From: Sphaerolaimus hirsutus
Lineage: Eukaryota > Nematoda > Chromadorea > Monhysterida > Sphaerolaimidae
DNA: 64,000 nt
Direction of reading: 5' to 3'
NCBI GenBank assembly: GCA_964036195.1
Contig: CAXIWS010000609.1
Span: forward strand, 1 to 64,000
Part shown: positions 10,718-21,238 of the stretch, piece after piece
Layout: every line of letters begins with the position of its first letter
Numbering within the stretch: the stretch's first letter is position 1
The notes under the pieces: model-generated
What the model saw: the letters and a program-made list of their open reading frames with translations, nothing else
Databases searched by the model: none
Told to the model about the DNA's origin: nothing
Program-made: the position numbers and the translations under genes

Positions 10718-11868
10718 TTTCACAGTCTAGAAGCAGTGGGAATCACTGATGACCCCTATGCAATTGATGACAACATTGCAGAGGAGATGATAATAAATAG
10801 CATAAAATTCAACGACAACAACAAACAATACTATATTGACTGGCCATATAAAGAGAGTATCAGTGACCTGCCCATGGGAAAAGCAGAAGCCTTGGTGTGG
10901 TTTAAATTACTGATAAGAAGATTCAACAAAGATCCAAACTTATTCGAACAATACCGGAAAGTTTTGTATGACCAACTAGAAAAGGGAATAATTGAGATCT
11001 GTGACGACAAAACAGACAACAAGGGGATTCATTACCTGCCACACCAGCCAGTAATCACGCCGGGCAAATCGACATCATGCAGAATCATGTACGATGGGTC
11101 AGCAGGTAAGCCCAGTTTCAATGAGTGCCTTTTTAGAGGACCAATTACAACACCATTAGCACTGGCAATCTAGCATTAATTGCCAATATTGAAAAGGCAT
11201 TTTTGCAAATAGGATTGCATGACCAAGCTAGAGACTACACACAATTTTTCTGGCTGAAAGATGCCTCAAAACCAGTAACTGAAAATAACTTAATAGTACT
11301 TCGTTTTAAACGCATACTGTTTGGACTTGTCTGCAGCCCAGCAATTTTGGGAGCAGTCATAAAATACCATTTAAATGTGACAATAAACAACATGAATGAA
11401 TATGAAGAAAATGAAGGGGAACAAAACCAGTTGGTGATGATAATAAACAACATTTACGTCAATAACTTCATCATGAGTGTCACGAATGAAGTTGAAGCTT
11501 TAGAACTATATTACAAAGTCAAAGCTTTATTTAACCAATGTTCTATGAACATGAGGGAATGGCTGTCAAACTCCAGATCAGTCATGAATGAAATAGCAGA
11601 AAACAAAAGGAGTCCAAAGGTGAATAAAATTGTCACAGTAATGGGCATGAAATAAAATCACTGAATGGACATGCTGGCAATATCAACACCAAAATTGCAA
11701 ATTGACAGCATCACAACACCAACCAGACAAAACTTGAATAAATTATTGGTGTCAGCATATGACCCAATTGGGTTCACAGCACCTGTTTCACTGACCCTGA
11801 AATCCCAGTTGTCAATGCTGCTCCAAGAGACAAAAACAACACAATGGGATGAATTGAAGATAAATTGA
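10718..11868 (+). pseudogene. BEL/Pao reverse transcriptase fragment from a different family, captured in hAT-2
   Basis: Three open pieces (10718-11173, 11203-11655, 11665-11868) together align by eye with the RT region of the larger elements. Recognisable are an LE-x-GI-type lead-in, LPHQPVITP, PSFNECLFRGP, an IEKAFLQI block, FGLVCSPAIL, and a catalytic box reading YVNN where copies A-D have YVDN. It ends just before RNase H (YDPIGF block). A frameshift near 11173 and a stop at 11653-11655 break it. Divergence from A-D is high, so it comes from another BEL lineage. It has neither LTRs nor Gag, protease or integrase. Confidence 0.85.
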
Positions 11869-11929
11869 TGCCAATTGAAGATAAATACAGATAGGAAAAA
11901 CAATGGAAAAATGCCAGAAAACTGAAAAT

Positions 11930-12200
11930 CGAGCCAGAAAATGGAAAAATGGCCTGGTAAAACGGAAACGGAAAGGTAAAAATTTTTCAGCCGGAAAACG
12001 GAAAAATGGGCCGGAAAAACGGAAACGGAAAGGTAAAAAATTTTCAGCTGCCGGAAAACGGAAAACGGAAAGGTAAAATTTTTTCAGCTGCCGGAAAACG
12101 GAAAACGGAAAGGTAAAAATTTTTCGGCTGCCGGAAAACGGAAAACGGAAAGGTAAAAAATTTTCCTGCGGAAAGGCGGAAACGGAAAACGGAAACGGAA
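11930..12200. repeat. GGAAAACGG array, right side of hAT-2
   Basis: The same GGAAAACGGAAA...GGTAAAAA motif as the left array, in the same orientation, with CAGCTGCC spacers in several units. The last units grade into the right terminus. Confidence 0.9.
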
Positions 12201-12221
12201 ATTTGACACCCTACGGAGTGG

Positions 12222-12572
12222 TGTGAGTGGGTGGAAATCTTTCGTCCAACGGTTCATCAAATCTGTCTGACGGATCAGAAGACAAGAATGATGGACTGTA
12301 TAACTTGCAAAATCATAAATAAACGGATTTAAATTGTTGCAATTAGGAAACATTGTTTGGAAAGGTCTATTTGTAATGAATGGATTGTTGTCAAATGACA
12401 ATTTCCATTGCGTTTGAATTCGTCATGTGTATTTTATTCAAAAGTTTTTGTTGCTAGCCTTGTTTTTGTTCATTACATCCTGGAGAACGCGAGTTAAGAA
12501 GTGAATGCGCGTACAATGGTACTGTAGAAACATTTTTAGCACACACATGGTGTTGTAGGCACTTTTTTATCC
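12222..12572. other. Unique internal part of hAT-1
   Basis: The first 111 bases continue the possible BED-finger frame described at 10195. Beyond 12332 the sequence is A/T-rich, and I see no coding or structural signal in it. Confidence 0.5.
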
Positions 12573-12801
12573 TGGCGCCCTTGGCGCCTGGCGCCCTATT
12601 TTCCAAATGGCGCCATGGCGCCCTTGGCGCTTGGCGCCCTCTTTCCGTGGCGCCCCTGGCGCCTGGCGCCCCTTTTCTGAATGGCGCCATGGCGCCCTTG
12701 GCGCCTGGCGCCCTTTTTCTGTGGCGCCCTTGGCGCTTGGCGCCCACTTTCCGAATGGCGCCATGGCGCCCTTGGCGCCTGGCGCCATTTTTTCTGGCGC
12801 T
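12573..12801. repeat. GGCGCC motif array, right end of hAT-1
   Basis: This is the inverted partner of 9948-10158, with the same GGCGCCATGGCGCC and CTTGGCGC units. Confidence 0.9.
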
Positions 12802-12813
12802 TTTCCATCACTA

Positions 12814-12902
12814 ATGTATACCACCTTTCCCAATAATGGTTAAGGCATGAATCATGATTCAATCGACCAGAATTGACATTTATTCACGTTTTTGTTTCTT
12901 AG
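12814..12902. repeat. 167-bp satellite remnant between hAT-1 and copy B
   Basis: This half monomer continues the unit interrupted at 9936. It starts with the hAT-1 target copy and ends with CTTAG (12898-12902), the left target duplication of copy B. Confidence 0.93.
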
Positions 12903-14209
12903 TGTGCTGACCGTGGCAGAATGGATGGATAAAGAAATACAGAGAATTGATAATTAGGCTCATATTCGCACATTTACTTATTTGCACTATTTTACTTTTC
13001 ATGCACTATATTTATTTACCACGCAAAAATATCAAATTATATTTCCTGCACTATATTATTTATCCATGGAGAATATTTAATTAGGAAAGTGTTTTATGAG
13101 TAATCGATATGTTTATGTGAAATATTTAGGTTAAAAAGTCAAATAAGTTATTATTAGGTGTATTAATATGAAATTAGGCTCATTCAACTCGCCGTAATTT
13201 TCTGATCATTATTATATATACATTTACATGGTTTACTCGCAAGTTGACAAACTCAAATCTTGTAATTATATTATGTGCTACGTATTTACTTTGGTCAGCG
13301 TCCTAATAGAGAATTAGCGCCCTGCGCGCAACTAGCATTTACTGTACGTATTTACGAAGCCCTTCGCGTAGGCATAATTGTTATAACCCTGCTCACTACT
13401 CATATTATATTGATATTTATAATACCCTGCTCAAGCTGAGTATATTATAGACCCTGCTCAATTACAATACCCATTTACTCCAAATAAGTCCCAATTTGTT
13501 AATTATAAAATATACGTTTTCAGGAAGTGATTATTATTGTTGTGTTGAATATACCATGTTCTATTTGCGTCATTAGGAACATTTGCACTACTATTTATAA
13601 TTTCCCAACCCTATCATATTAGTTCCAATGTGCGTCAATGTTTTCTGACAAATTGAAGTAAATTAGTAAATCGGCCGTGTTTGCCGACTTCGCGCCTCTC
13701 AAGATTAATAGTTTTCCATTAGCCCAATTTGTACCTGGTATTTCTTTACCATAATTGTTTGAATGTATGCACGCGCAGTATAAGGCAACTGTTTCGGCTA
13801 GATATGTTTATTTGTTGCATTTATGACTTATTTGTGCATTTGAATTTAGGAAATTATTGTAGCTATGTTTTATACATCATTTTCCGTGTCTTAGCTACTT
13901 TGGAAGTTTTTACTTCAGTCTGCGGACCCCAAGCTACTGAATGAAAATAAGCTAGCGATAGAAACTTCGATTAGGAAGCTCGCTAGACTTTGCGCTTTTG
14001 TAACACGCTGTATCTGATCAAAATAAAGTACCTGAAACAATTCGAACCCCTTTTCAACACGCAACTACGAAATAAACTCAACTTGGCTGTCGACAAGTGG
14101 ACGTTCGGCTACAACGGGAAATCAACCACTCTAAAGGCCGTTTCTCACTACGTTCTTGGAGCTGCTGGATTTGGTGGTAGAAGACGCTGACTTTGGTGGC
14201 TTCATCACA
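12903..14209 (+). repeat. 5' LTR of copy B
   Basis: It starts TGTGCTGACC and ends CATCACA. A candidate TATA box (TATATATA, 13213-13220) lies upstream of copies of ACCCTGCTC at 13386, 13424 and 13451, with a decayed fourth near 13553. AATAAA at 14022-14027 is a likely polyadenylation signal. U3, R and U5 limits are not determinable by eye. Confidence 0.95.
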
Positions 14210-14227
14210 TGGCGCAGCGAGCAGGGT
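14210..14227 (+). promoter_or_regulatory. Primer-binding site, copy B
   Basis: TGGCGCAGCGAGCAGGGT lies directly after the LTR and is identical to copy A. It is complementary to a tRNA-Ser-like 3' end. Confidence 0.72.
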
Positions 14228-15462
14228 GATTGCATGACATTGTGCTATCACCAAGCCGGAACGGACATTGTGCGGCAGTTGGCAGAACTTCAAAAGTCCT
14301 GCTGAACATCAATTGGCCTTGGCTGAGCGTTGGCTGTTGATTTGCAGACAGCATTGTGCCAACGTCACGGCACTCCTGTCTACATCCTGGGAGCGGTTCT
14401 ACGCTCACGCGCGGAGGACACTGGAGTTCTGACAGACCTGTCAGGATTTCAGGCAGCTTTCACCAGTGTTCTGGCAAGGTGCTAGACGCTGGGCGGCACC
14501 GGCATTTGACAAGGAGTCATTGTTGGACGGTGGTCAAACTTTCGCTGGACGCTCCTGGATATCCGGACGCCAGTGACCGCTCGCACGTCCTTCCTATGCC
14601 AAGGGAGGGTGACCTGATGGAGACAGGATCGCCACAGAGCCACGCTAGTCAAAGGGCTGTTTTTTGGGCATTCGCGGAGGTCCCTCGCTCCACTGGGTAA
14701 GAGTGGACTCATACCTCGGAAATGCAAAAGTAGGGGTATCAGTGTACAAAGGGCTGTAGCTGACAGAGGGCTGTAGCTGACAGAGAGTGGATTTGAAAAC
14801 CAAGTATTAGGATACTTGGTAGCGTGTAGGGGCTTTGAGGAGCTCCCATCAAATATACACGCTGTGCCTGCTCGGTACCATCAGATCAGACAGCACAAAA
14901 GTGCCAGAATTCTGCATTGCACAGGCGCAATTGCAGAGCAGTGTACAGAAACACTGCCCAGAATCAGAAAGTGCACCAGAGTGCACAGAAACGTGTCACA
15001 GGCGACACGGCAAGCGCAGCACTGCGCACAGCGGCACAGGAGCCGCTCAGGAAAGCAAGTGGCCGGCGTGGTCACGGGGCACAGGCGTGCCAGAAAGAGC
15101 GCCAGAGCGCTCAGAAAAGTGTGTACGGATCCTTCGGGCGCATACTGGTGTGTTGGACCCTCTTTGGGCGCACACTGCTGGGCATATAACTTGTTTATTG
15201 TCCAGGTGGATTTGACCGGTGTGTTGAAGTCAACGCGTGTAAATAATCACGTCAGGGGCTTTAGGAACACACCTGGTGCCAGTGCAGTAAAGGTCAACGC
15301 GTGAGAACACGTCAGGGGCCTGTACGACTGCATTGGTATTGTGCGTGGCACAACAAATCCGTGGTGCACAGAGCACCACACAGAAAGACGCAGAGAGGCG
15401 TCACAGGCGTCACAGGAGACACACTATAAAGAGAAACAGTGAAGGAAAATTCATCAGCAAAA
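14228..15462 (+). other. 5' leader of copy B
   Basis: This stretch is GC-richer than the LTR and shows no credible gene. Marks are two tandem copies of GGGCTGTAGCTGACAGA near 14750-14785 (one in D), the 9-bp-stem hairpin at 14799-14820, and the GTCAACGCGTG/CACGTCAGGGGC repeats at 15229-15260 and 15293-15320. TATAAA at about 15424 lies some 35 bp before the Gag ATG. Confidence 0.72.
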
Positions 15463-16608
15463 ATGGTTTCACCGACGGGTCACATCAGAAAGACCCTGGG
15501 GCCGGCAAAGCACAGGGTGGACAGCAGATTGGCAAGAGAATATGCTAAATATGACCCAGAGATATTTGCGGGAGCAACAAAGGAAGAGAAGAGAACAGAA
15601 ATGAGAAGAGTGATTGCATCTATCAAACAGGAGGGTGCAAAATTGGAAAGTGCAATGACTGCGGTGAGAACTCAATTTGACGCATGGAGGGATGTCGTCA
15701 AGGACATTGACGAACCCGACCAGATGGAACAAGAACAGAAGATATACCAAGACTCATATGAGGAATATGCAAATATGTCAGACTTGGTGACACATAAAGT
15801 TGCAGCCATGAATGTATACATCGAAGAGTTGCAAGACATGATCCAGCAACAGAGCGGAAATACCATGTATGAAGTCAATACAGCATTCATACAGCAGATG
15901 GCTGCCCAGATGGCTCTGACAGCTCAGGGAGCTGCTCCAGGGGCCAGTTCAACCAATGCAACCACAGCAAAGAGCGTCAAATTACAGAAACTGGAAGTGG
16001 AACAGTTTACTGGGGAAATTGTCAAATTTCGATCATGGTGGCAAATGTTCGAATCCCACATCCACAATCGGACAGATTTGGAGGACATTTCCAAGTTCTC
16101 ATACTTAAGGAGCTTGCTGAAAGGCTCAGCATTTGGCATGATCAGTGGATTGAGTGTGACCGCAGAGAATTATGCACCCGCAATTGCAATGCTCAAGAAG
16201 AGATATGACCAACCAGTTGTGGTCAGAAACACGCTGATGAGTAATATCATGAAGTTGCGACAGGCCAGGAATACCTGTCAGGATATGAGAATTTTGTTTG
16301 ATGCAATTGAAAGGCTGCTCCAGCAGTTGGAGTCACTGGGTGAATCAGTGGAACATCCAATGCTGTTGAGCCAGCTGCAACAGAAAGTGCCACCCGAGGT
16401 TCTCAGAGAAATCCAGAAGGAACAGGGAACTGAGGAAGCCTTGACGGTGGAGATATTCAGAAAGCTGTTTGGCAAGCAGCTAGCGCTCAGTGAGGCTGTA
16501 CAGCATGCAGAGCAAACTGAGGCACCAGTTCAGCAATCGCGCCAGGGATTCGGGAATAATCCATGCGCACAGCAATTCAATAATCGGTTCCAAGGCAATG
16601 GGAATTGA
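15463..16608 (+). pseudogene. gag of copy B, N-terminal part, ending at an early stop
   Basis: From ATG 15463 the frame gives 381 residues of Gag: a charged helical N-terminal part, then the DUF1759-like region, whose family members are typical of BEL/Pao capsid proteins, then a Gln/Asn-rich stretch. It ends at TGA 16606-16608, where A and D have CGA, a CpG transition. A GTG 24 bases upstream is in frame but not conserved, so the ATG is preferred. The product would lack the zinc knuckles and all enzymes. Confidence 0.88.
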
Positions 16609-17055
16609 TTCAGAGGGCCAGAGAACCCAAGGACCAGCACAGGGAGCATGTCTGTGATCCAGAATGGTCAGAGTGCACCACAGGCTGGATTCATGAATCC
16701 TGGGAGGCCGTGTGTGTTCTGCAACGACACACAGCAATTACACTTCAATGATAAGTGTCCAAAGTTCAAAACTGCCAGAGAAAGGAGAATGATGTTGTCA
16801 AAGGCAGAGCGATGCCTGAGATGCCTGCAGAAAGGGCATCATATGGCTCAGTGTCAATTTACGAGAAATTGTTTCTATTGCAAATCCAATAGGCACCACA
16901 CTGCGGTGTGCCCAGAGAAATTTGGTGACAATAGCAATGGAAACGCTGGACGGCAAATTCCAGCATTCAGAGCGAATGGTCAACAGAATGGCCAGCAATC
17001 AGCGAACAATGGCAGAAAGTCTGTGCCGACGGCCGGTCGACCAGCACAAAGCCAA
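16609..17055 (+). pseudogene. gag of copy B, zinc-knuckle part after the stop
   Basis: The Gag frame continues past the TGA. It holds three knuckles, CX2CX6HX4C followed by two CX2CX4HX4C, as in the other copies. Such knuckles bind the genomic RNA in Gag proteins. The frame is lost at about 17056, where 62 bp present in A and D are missing; this removes part of the Gag-protease linker and shifts the frame. Confidence 0.85.
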
Positions 17056-17056
17056 C

Positions 17057-20000
17057 AGAGAAAGATCCAGCACAGTGGTTACAGAACCAAATTCAAAGCA
17101 ACAGAATACGTCAGTGAACCTGTCAGTAAACAGGAATATGTCAATGTTGATGACAGCCAGAACCGTGATTGAGGCTTCAGAAATGGATACAGAAATGGAG
17201 CCTGAACAGCCACCACTACAGATTCAAGCGTTCCTGGACACAGGATCCCAGGGAACGTACATGTCAGAGAAACTGGCCAAGAAACTCAATTTGAAGAGTA
17301 CAGGTGAACACCACATCCAGGTGTACACATTCGGAAATGAAAAGCCACACTATAAAGTAGTACAGCAAGTGGAATTCAGAATGCGGCTCAAAAATGGCCA
17401 GAAAGTGGATATGGTGGCAGATGTGGTCCCGACGTTGACCACAGAGCAAGTTAAGGTGCCTGTGTCAGAACAGGACAAAAAGTACCTGCAGAAGTACTTC
17501 CCAGAAGAGAGTTACTTTGCAGACAGAATTCCCAAGGAAAAAGGGACAGAGTGCAAGTTCAAACCAGACATTATAGTGGGCTTGAATTATTTCTGGGACT
17601 TGATGTCCAGAAACACCAGCACCACCAGACTTCCGTCAGGATTGTATGTCATTCCATCAGAATTGGGATTGCTGATGGGAGGTGGGCAGCTGACGAGCAA
17701 CAGAAATCAATGGACCACGGATGGCGTATATCCGGTGGTGGTCAACACAATTGTGCATCAAATTCAGAGAGAAAAGTGGTACGAGGAAGCACCATTGTCA
17801 ATTGCTCCTGTACCAAATGTCAAGGACATGGATAGACTGGATACCATTGGCATAATGGACCAGCCAGACCTTGTCGAGGATGACGAGGCCATAAAGCAAT
17901 TCAATGAGAGTGTACAGAGAAACCCAGATGGACGGTACTCTGTTAAGTTCATGTACAAGCCGAATTTGCATGAACTCCCAGACAACAAAGCAATGGCATT
18001 CAAGAGGTTCAGGTACCTCACCAACAGGCTCAAGAGAGACCCAGAATTACTGGAGAAAATTCAGGCAATCATGAAAGCACAAGAAGAGCAAGGAGTGATT
18101 GAGAAAGTGCAAGAGGATATTATGGATGGCAGAAAATTCCATATATTGCCTCATCAACCAGTGATAACGCCAGAGAAAACTACCACAAAGGTCAGAGAGG
18201 TATATGATGCCTCAGCGAAACCGCCAGGCATGCCAAGCTTGAATGAGTGCATGTACCGCGGTCCAGTTATACTACCACAGCTGGTAGGGATGCTGATGCG
18301 ATTCCGATTGCATGGAATTGCACTGGTTGCAGACATAGAGAAAGCATTTCTGCAGATCAGTCTGCAGGACAGTGACAGAGACGTGACAAGATTTCTGTGG
18401 TACAAAGATCCCACGAAACCATCCATGGAGGACAACATTCAGATTTACAGATTTGTCAGAGTGCCATTTGGTATAATCTGCAGCCCAGCGCTGCTGGCGC
18501 TGACAGTCAGATACCACCTGAATCAAGCTGGCACAGAGAATGCAAAGTTGATCGATGAAAATCTGTATGTGGATAATTTGATCCTCAGTGTGGACACAGA
18601 GCAGAAAGCAATCAAATTGTACCAGGAATCCAAAGTGCTGTTCACAGAGGCACAGATGAATCTGAGAGAGTGGAACAGCAATAATAAGAGCTTTACTTGG
18701 CAATTGGCAGAGTCAGATGTGGCCAAGGAAATTGTCACAACAGTCCTAGGAATGAAATGGGACACAGAAAGCGACCAGATGTGGCTGAAAACGCCAAAGA
18801 CAGTCCAGCAATCACAATTATCAGAAACTGACCAGAAAATCAAACTTCCCACGAAAAGGACAGTTGCAAAGGTGACTGCGGGATGTTTTGATCCAATGGG
18901 ACTCGTCAGTCCTGTCCTACTGCCAGCAAAGAGATTTTTGCAGACATTATGGCATTCAGGACCAAGTGCCAAAGAGTGGGATACTCCCCTGTCTGAGGAA
19001 CAGACAGCAATTTGGCAGCAATTAGAGACAGAATTGCTCAAAGTTGGACAGATCAAGTTCAACAGAAATTTGAATTATCAGAGTGGTGCAGATGCACAAC
19101 TGCACATCTTCGTTGATGCCTCAGCAATGGCATACAGCGCAGCGGCATACATATGCCAGAAGACAGAGAATGACAGCGGCACGTCAAGCCTGCTGTACTC
19201 CAGATTGAGACTCGCTCCAAAGAAACCGGAAGTGACAATTCCACGGCTGGAATTGTTAGCAATGTTGATCAGCAGCAGAATGTCGAAATTCATTCACAAG
19301 GAGCTCAAGGACGTCAAATTCAGTCAGACGGTTGTATGGTCAGATTCAACCTGTTGTCTGAAGTGGCTGACAACCGCGAAGCCACTGGCATGTTTTGTCA
19401 AGAACAGATTGGATGAAATCAGGAAAATTCAGAGTGAGACAGAGAACATGCACATCAGACACATTGCAGGACTGGAGAACCCAGCTGACATGGCCACAAG
19501 AGGCATGAATATGTCAGAGTTGGAAGGCAGTAACCGGTGGTGGAAGGGACCAGAATGGCTAATGACTGGAGAATGGCCAGAGCCAAAAGTGGAGCCAGTC
19601 ACGCCAGAAGTAATGGCAGAAATCAAGAAAGAAGAGCTCAAGTTCCCAAAAGCCAGTCCAATTTACCTGGGCGCCACACAGCAAGTGGCCAGTGACCCAG
19701 ATGCCAGCAATAAGCAAGCTGATGAAAGCAAGCGAAGCAACCCATTGGGAATTGAGATACAGAGATTCTCATCACTGACAAAGTTACTGGATGCAACAGT
19801 ATATGTGATGAGATTTGTGCGGCAAATGCACAAAAAGCGCAGCAGAAATGACAGTCAGAGTGGACTGTCAGAAATCATGGAAAGTATCTGTGGTACAATG
19901 AAACCACAGGGAATTATCAGTATTGAAGAGAGAGAGATTGCGTTGAAATATTGGATCAAAGTGACGCAACAAAATCATTACAAAGGAGTGGCAGAGATTC

Positions 20001-20119
20001 TGGCAACAGGCCACAGCAAAGGCAGCCAGAATGGCAAGAAAACAGTTGCAGACCAGCAATTGATCAAATGGCTCAATGTGCAAATGCATCAGGATGGAAT
20101 CCTGAAGTGCCACGGCTGA
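17057..20119 (+). pseudogene. pol of copy B: protease, reverse transcriptase, RNase H, start of integrase
   Basis: After the deletion the pol frame is open for about 1020 codons. In order it has an aspartic protease (DTGSQ, Asp codon at 17237; DUF1758-like), an RT with LPHQPVITP, IEKAFLQI and YVDN (18566-18577), a connection region, RNase H with FVDAS, RLEL and WSDS, and the start of integrase. It ends at TGA 20117-20119. D has CAA and A has AGA at that codon, so B and D may both descend from CGA. There is no start of its own, so it would need Gag read-through that this copy cannot make. Confidence 0.88.
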
Positions 20120-21238
20120 ATGGAGCATACTGACCCACAGGAGGTCACAGTGCCACTCATACTGTTGCCAGCAACGGCAACAGTGACTCAGCTGATCGTC
20201 AGAGACCAGCATGAGAAGTTGATGCACGCAGGAGTGCAACACACATTGGCAGCGATCAGACAAAAGTACTGGATTACACAGGGCAGACGGGTGATCTACA
20301 ATGTGACCAGAACCTGCCCGACCTGTAAAAAATTGGGAGCAAAGCCGTACCAGCTTCCACCAATGCCAGATTTGCCAGAAACCAGAGTTCAGAGAGCCAG
20401 ACCGTTCCAGTACACGGGCTTGGATTATTTGGGACCAGTTTGGTACAAAGTGGACAAAGATCACAGGAAAATGTGGATCTGTTTGTTCACATGTATGGTG
20501 ACACGTGCAGTTCACCTGGCAAGTGTGCTGGACATGACAGCACAGGAATTCCTGAACGCAGTCAGGAGATTCATCGCCAGGCGTGGAAAGCCTGAGGCAG
20601 TGATTTCAGACAATGCAACGCAATTCAAGTTGACAGAGAAAGTGCTTAGCTCAAGCACTGACAAGGCCATTAATACTGGGAAAGAATGGTCAGAAATGGT
20701 CAAAAGTGGGGCAGTACAGACATACTGCTCACAGCAACAAATCCAGTGGAACATGACTACTCCTATGTCACCGTGGCAGGGAGGAGTCTATGAGAGAATG
20801 GTGGGCATCACCAAGAAACATTTCAAGGCAGCTGTGGGGCACAGAATGTTAACCCTGCAAGAATTGTTGACACTTCTGCCAGAAGTTGAGGCAGTGATCA
20901 ACAGCAGGCCGATTTCTTACATCTATGGTGATGTAAAGAGCCTCAGAGTGCTGACACCGAAAGACTTCCTGACAGGGGAAGGTCAAATTGGAGCACCACA
21001 GTTTGATGCAGACAAAGATGGAGAATTTGTGCCCAAAATGGATAATGCAACGAAACTGCAGAAATATTGGGAGACAACCCAGCAAACTTTGGATAAGTTC
21101 TGGGACTTGTGGCATCAAGAGTATATCCCAAGCTTGAGGGAAAGAACTCAGGTGACGCACAAACATGGCAGATTGACAGCGACTCAAGAACCCAAAGTGA
21201 ATGAAGTTGTGCTGATTTATGAAGAGAACATGCCAAAG
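20120..21238 (+). pseudogene. integrase of copy B
   Basis: The frame resumes directly after the TGA. It shows the zinc-binding HX4H...CX2C region, catalytic Asp in the GLDYLGP block, Asp in SDNATQF and Glu in GGVYERM, then the start of the DUF5641-like C-terminal domain. One extra base near 21237 (19 bases where D has 18) shifts the frame inside that domain. Confidence 0.87.

Larger units (their letters stand above)
10249..12213. mobile_element. hAT-2: hAT-like element nested in hAT-1, carrying a retroelement fragment
   Basis: Termini TAGGGTGTCAAA and TTTGACACCCTA form a perfect 12-bp inverted repeat, flanked by 8-bp duplications CGGAGTGG. Just inside each end is an array of GGAAAACGG-type repeats in the same, not inverted, orientation. 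The centre is a decayed BEL-type reverse transcriptase (10718-11868). No transposase is seen, so mobility would have needed one in trans. The 205 bp at 10516-10720 includes a perfect palindrome AAACCTGCATGCAGGTTT at 10553-10570 and nothing else I recognise. Confidence 0.82.
9937..12813. mobile_element. hAT-1: hAT-like DNA transposon with GGCGCC terminal arrays
   Basis: The element starts TAGTGATGGAA and ends TTCCATCACTA, a perfect 11-bp terminal inverted repeat, between 8-bp duplications ATGTATAC. Inside each end is about 220 bp of repeated GGCGCC-containing motif. It is 2877 bp including the nested hAT-2 and about 0.9 kb without it. No full transposase is present, only a possible BED-finger remnant, so it looks non-autonomous. 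Assignment to hAT rests on the 8-bp duplication and TAG/CTA ends, not on a transposase. Confidence 0.82.

Noticed and set aside
14816..15304. Leader open frame similar in A, B and D
   Set aside because: It begins with TTG, not ATG, and the frame shifts between copies, so a conserved protein is unlikely.
15439..15462. Upstream GTG start for Gag, 24 bases before the ATG
   Set aside because: In A one A is missing between GTG and ATG, putting the GTG out of frame, while the ATG is kept.
18154..18703. Long opposite-strand frames across pol in all copies
   Set aside because: They mirror the coding strand codon pattern and have no features of their own.
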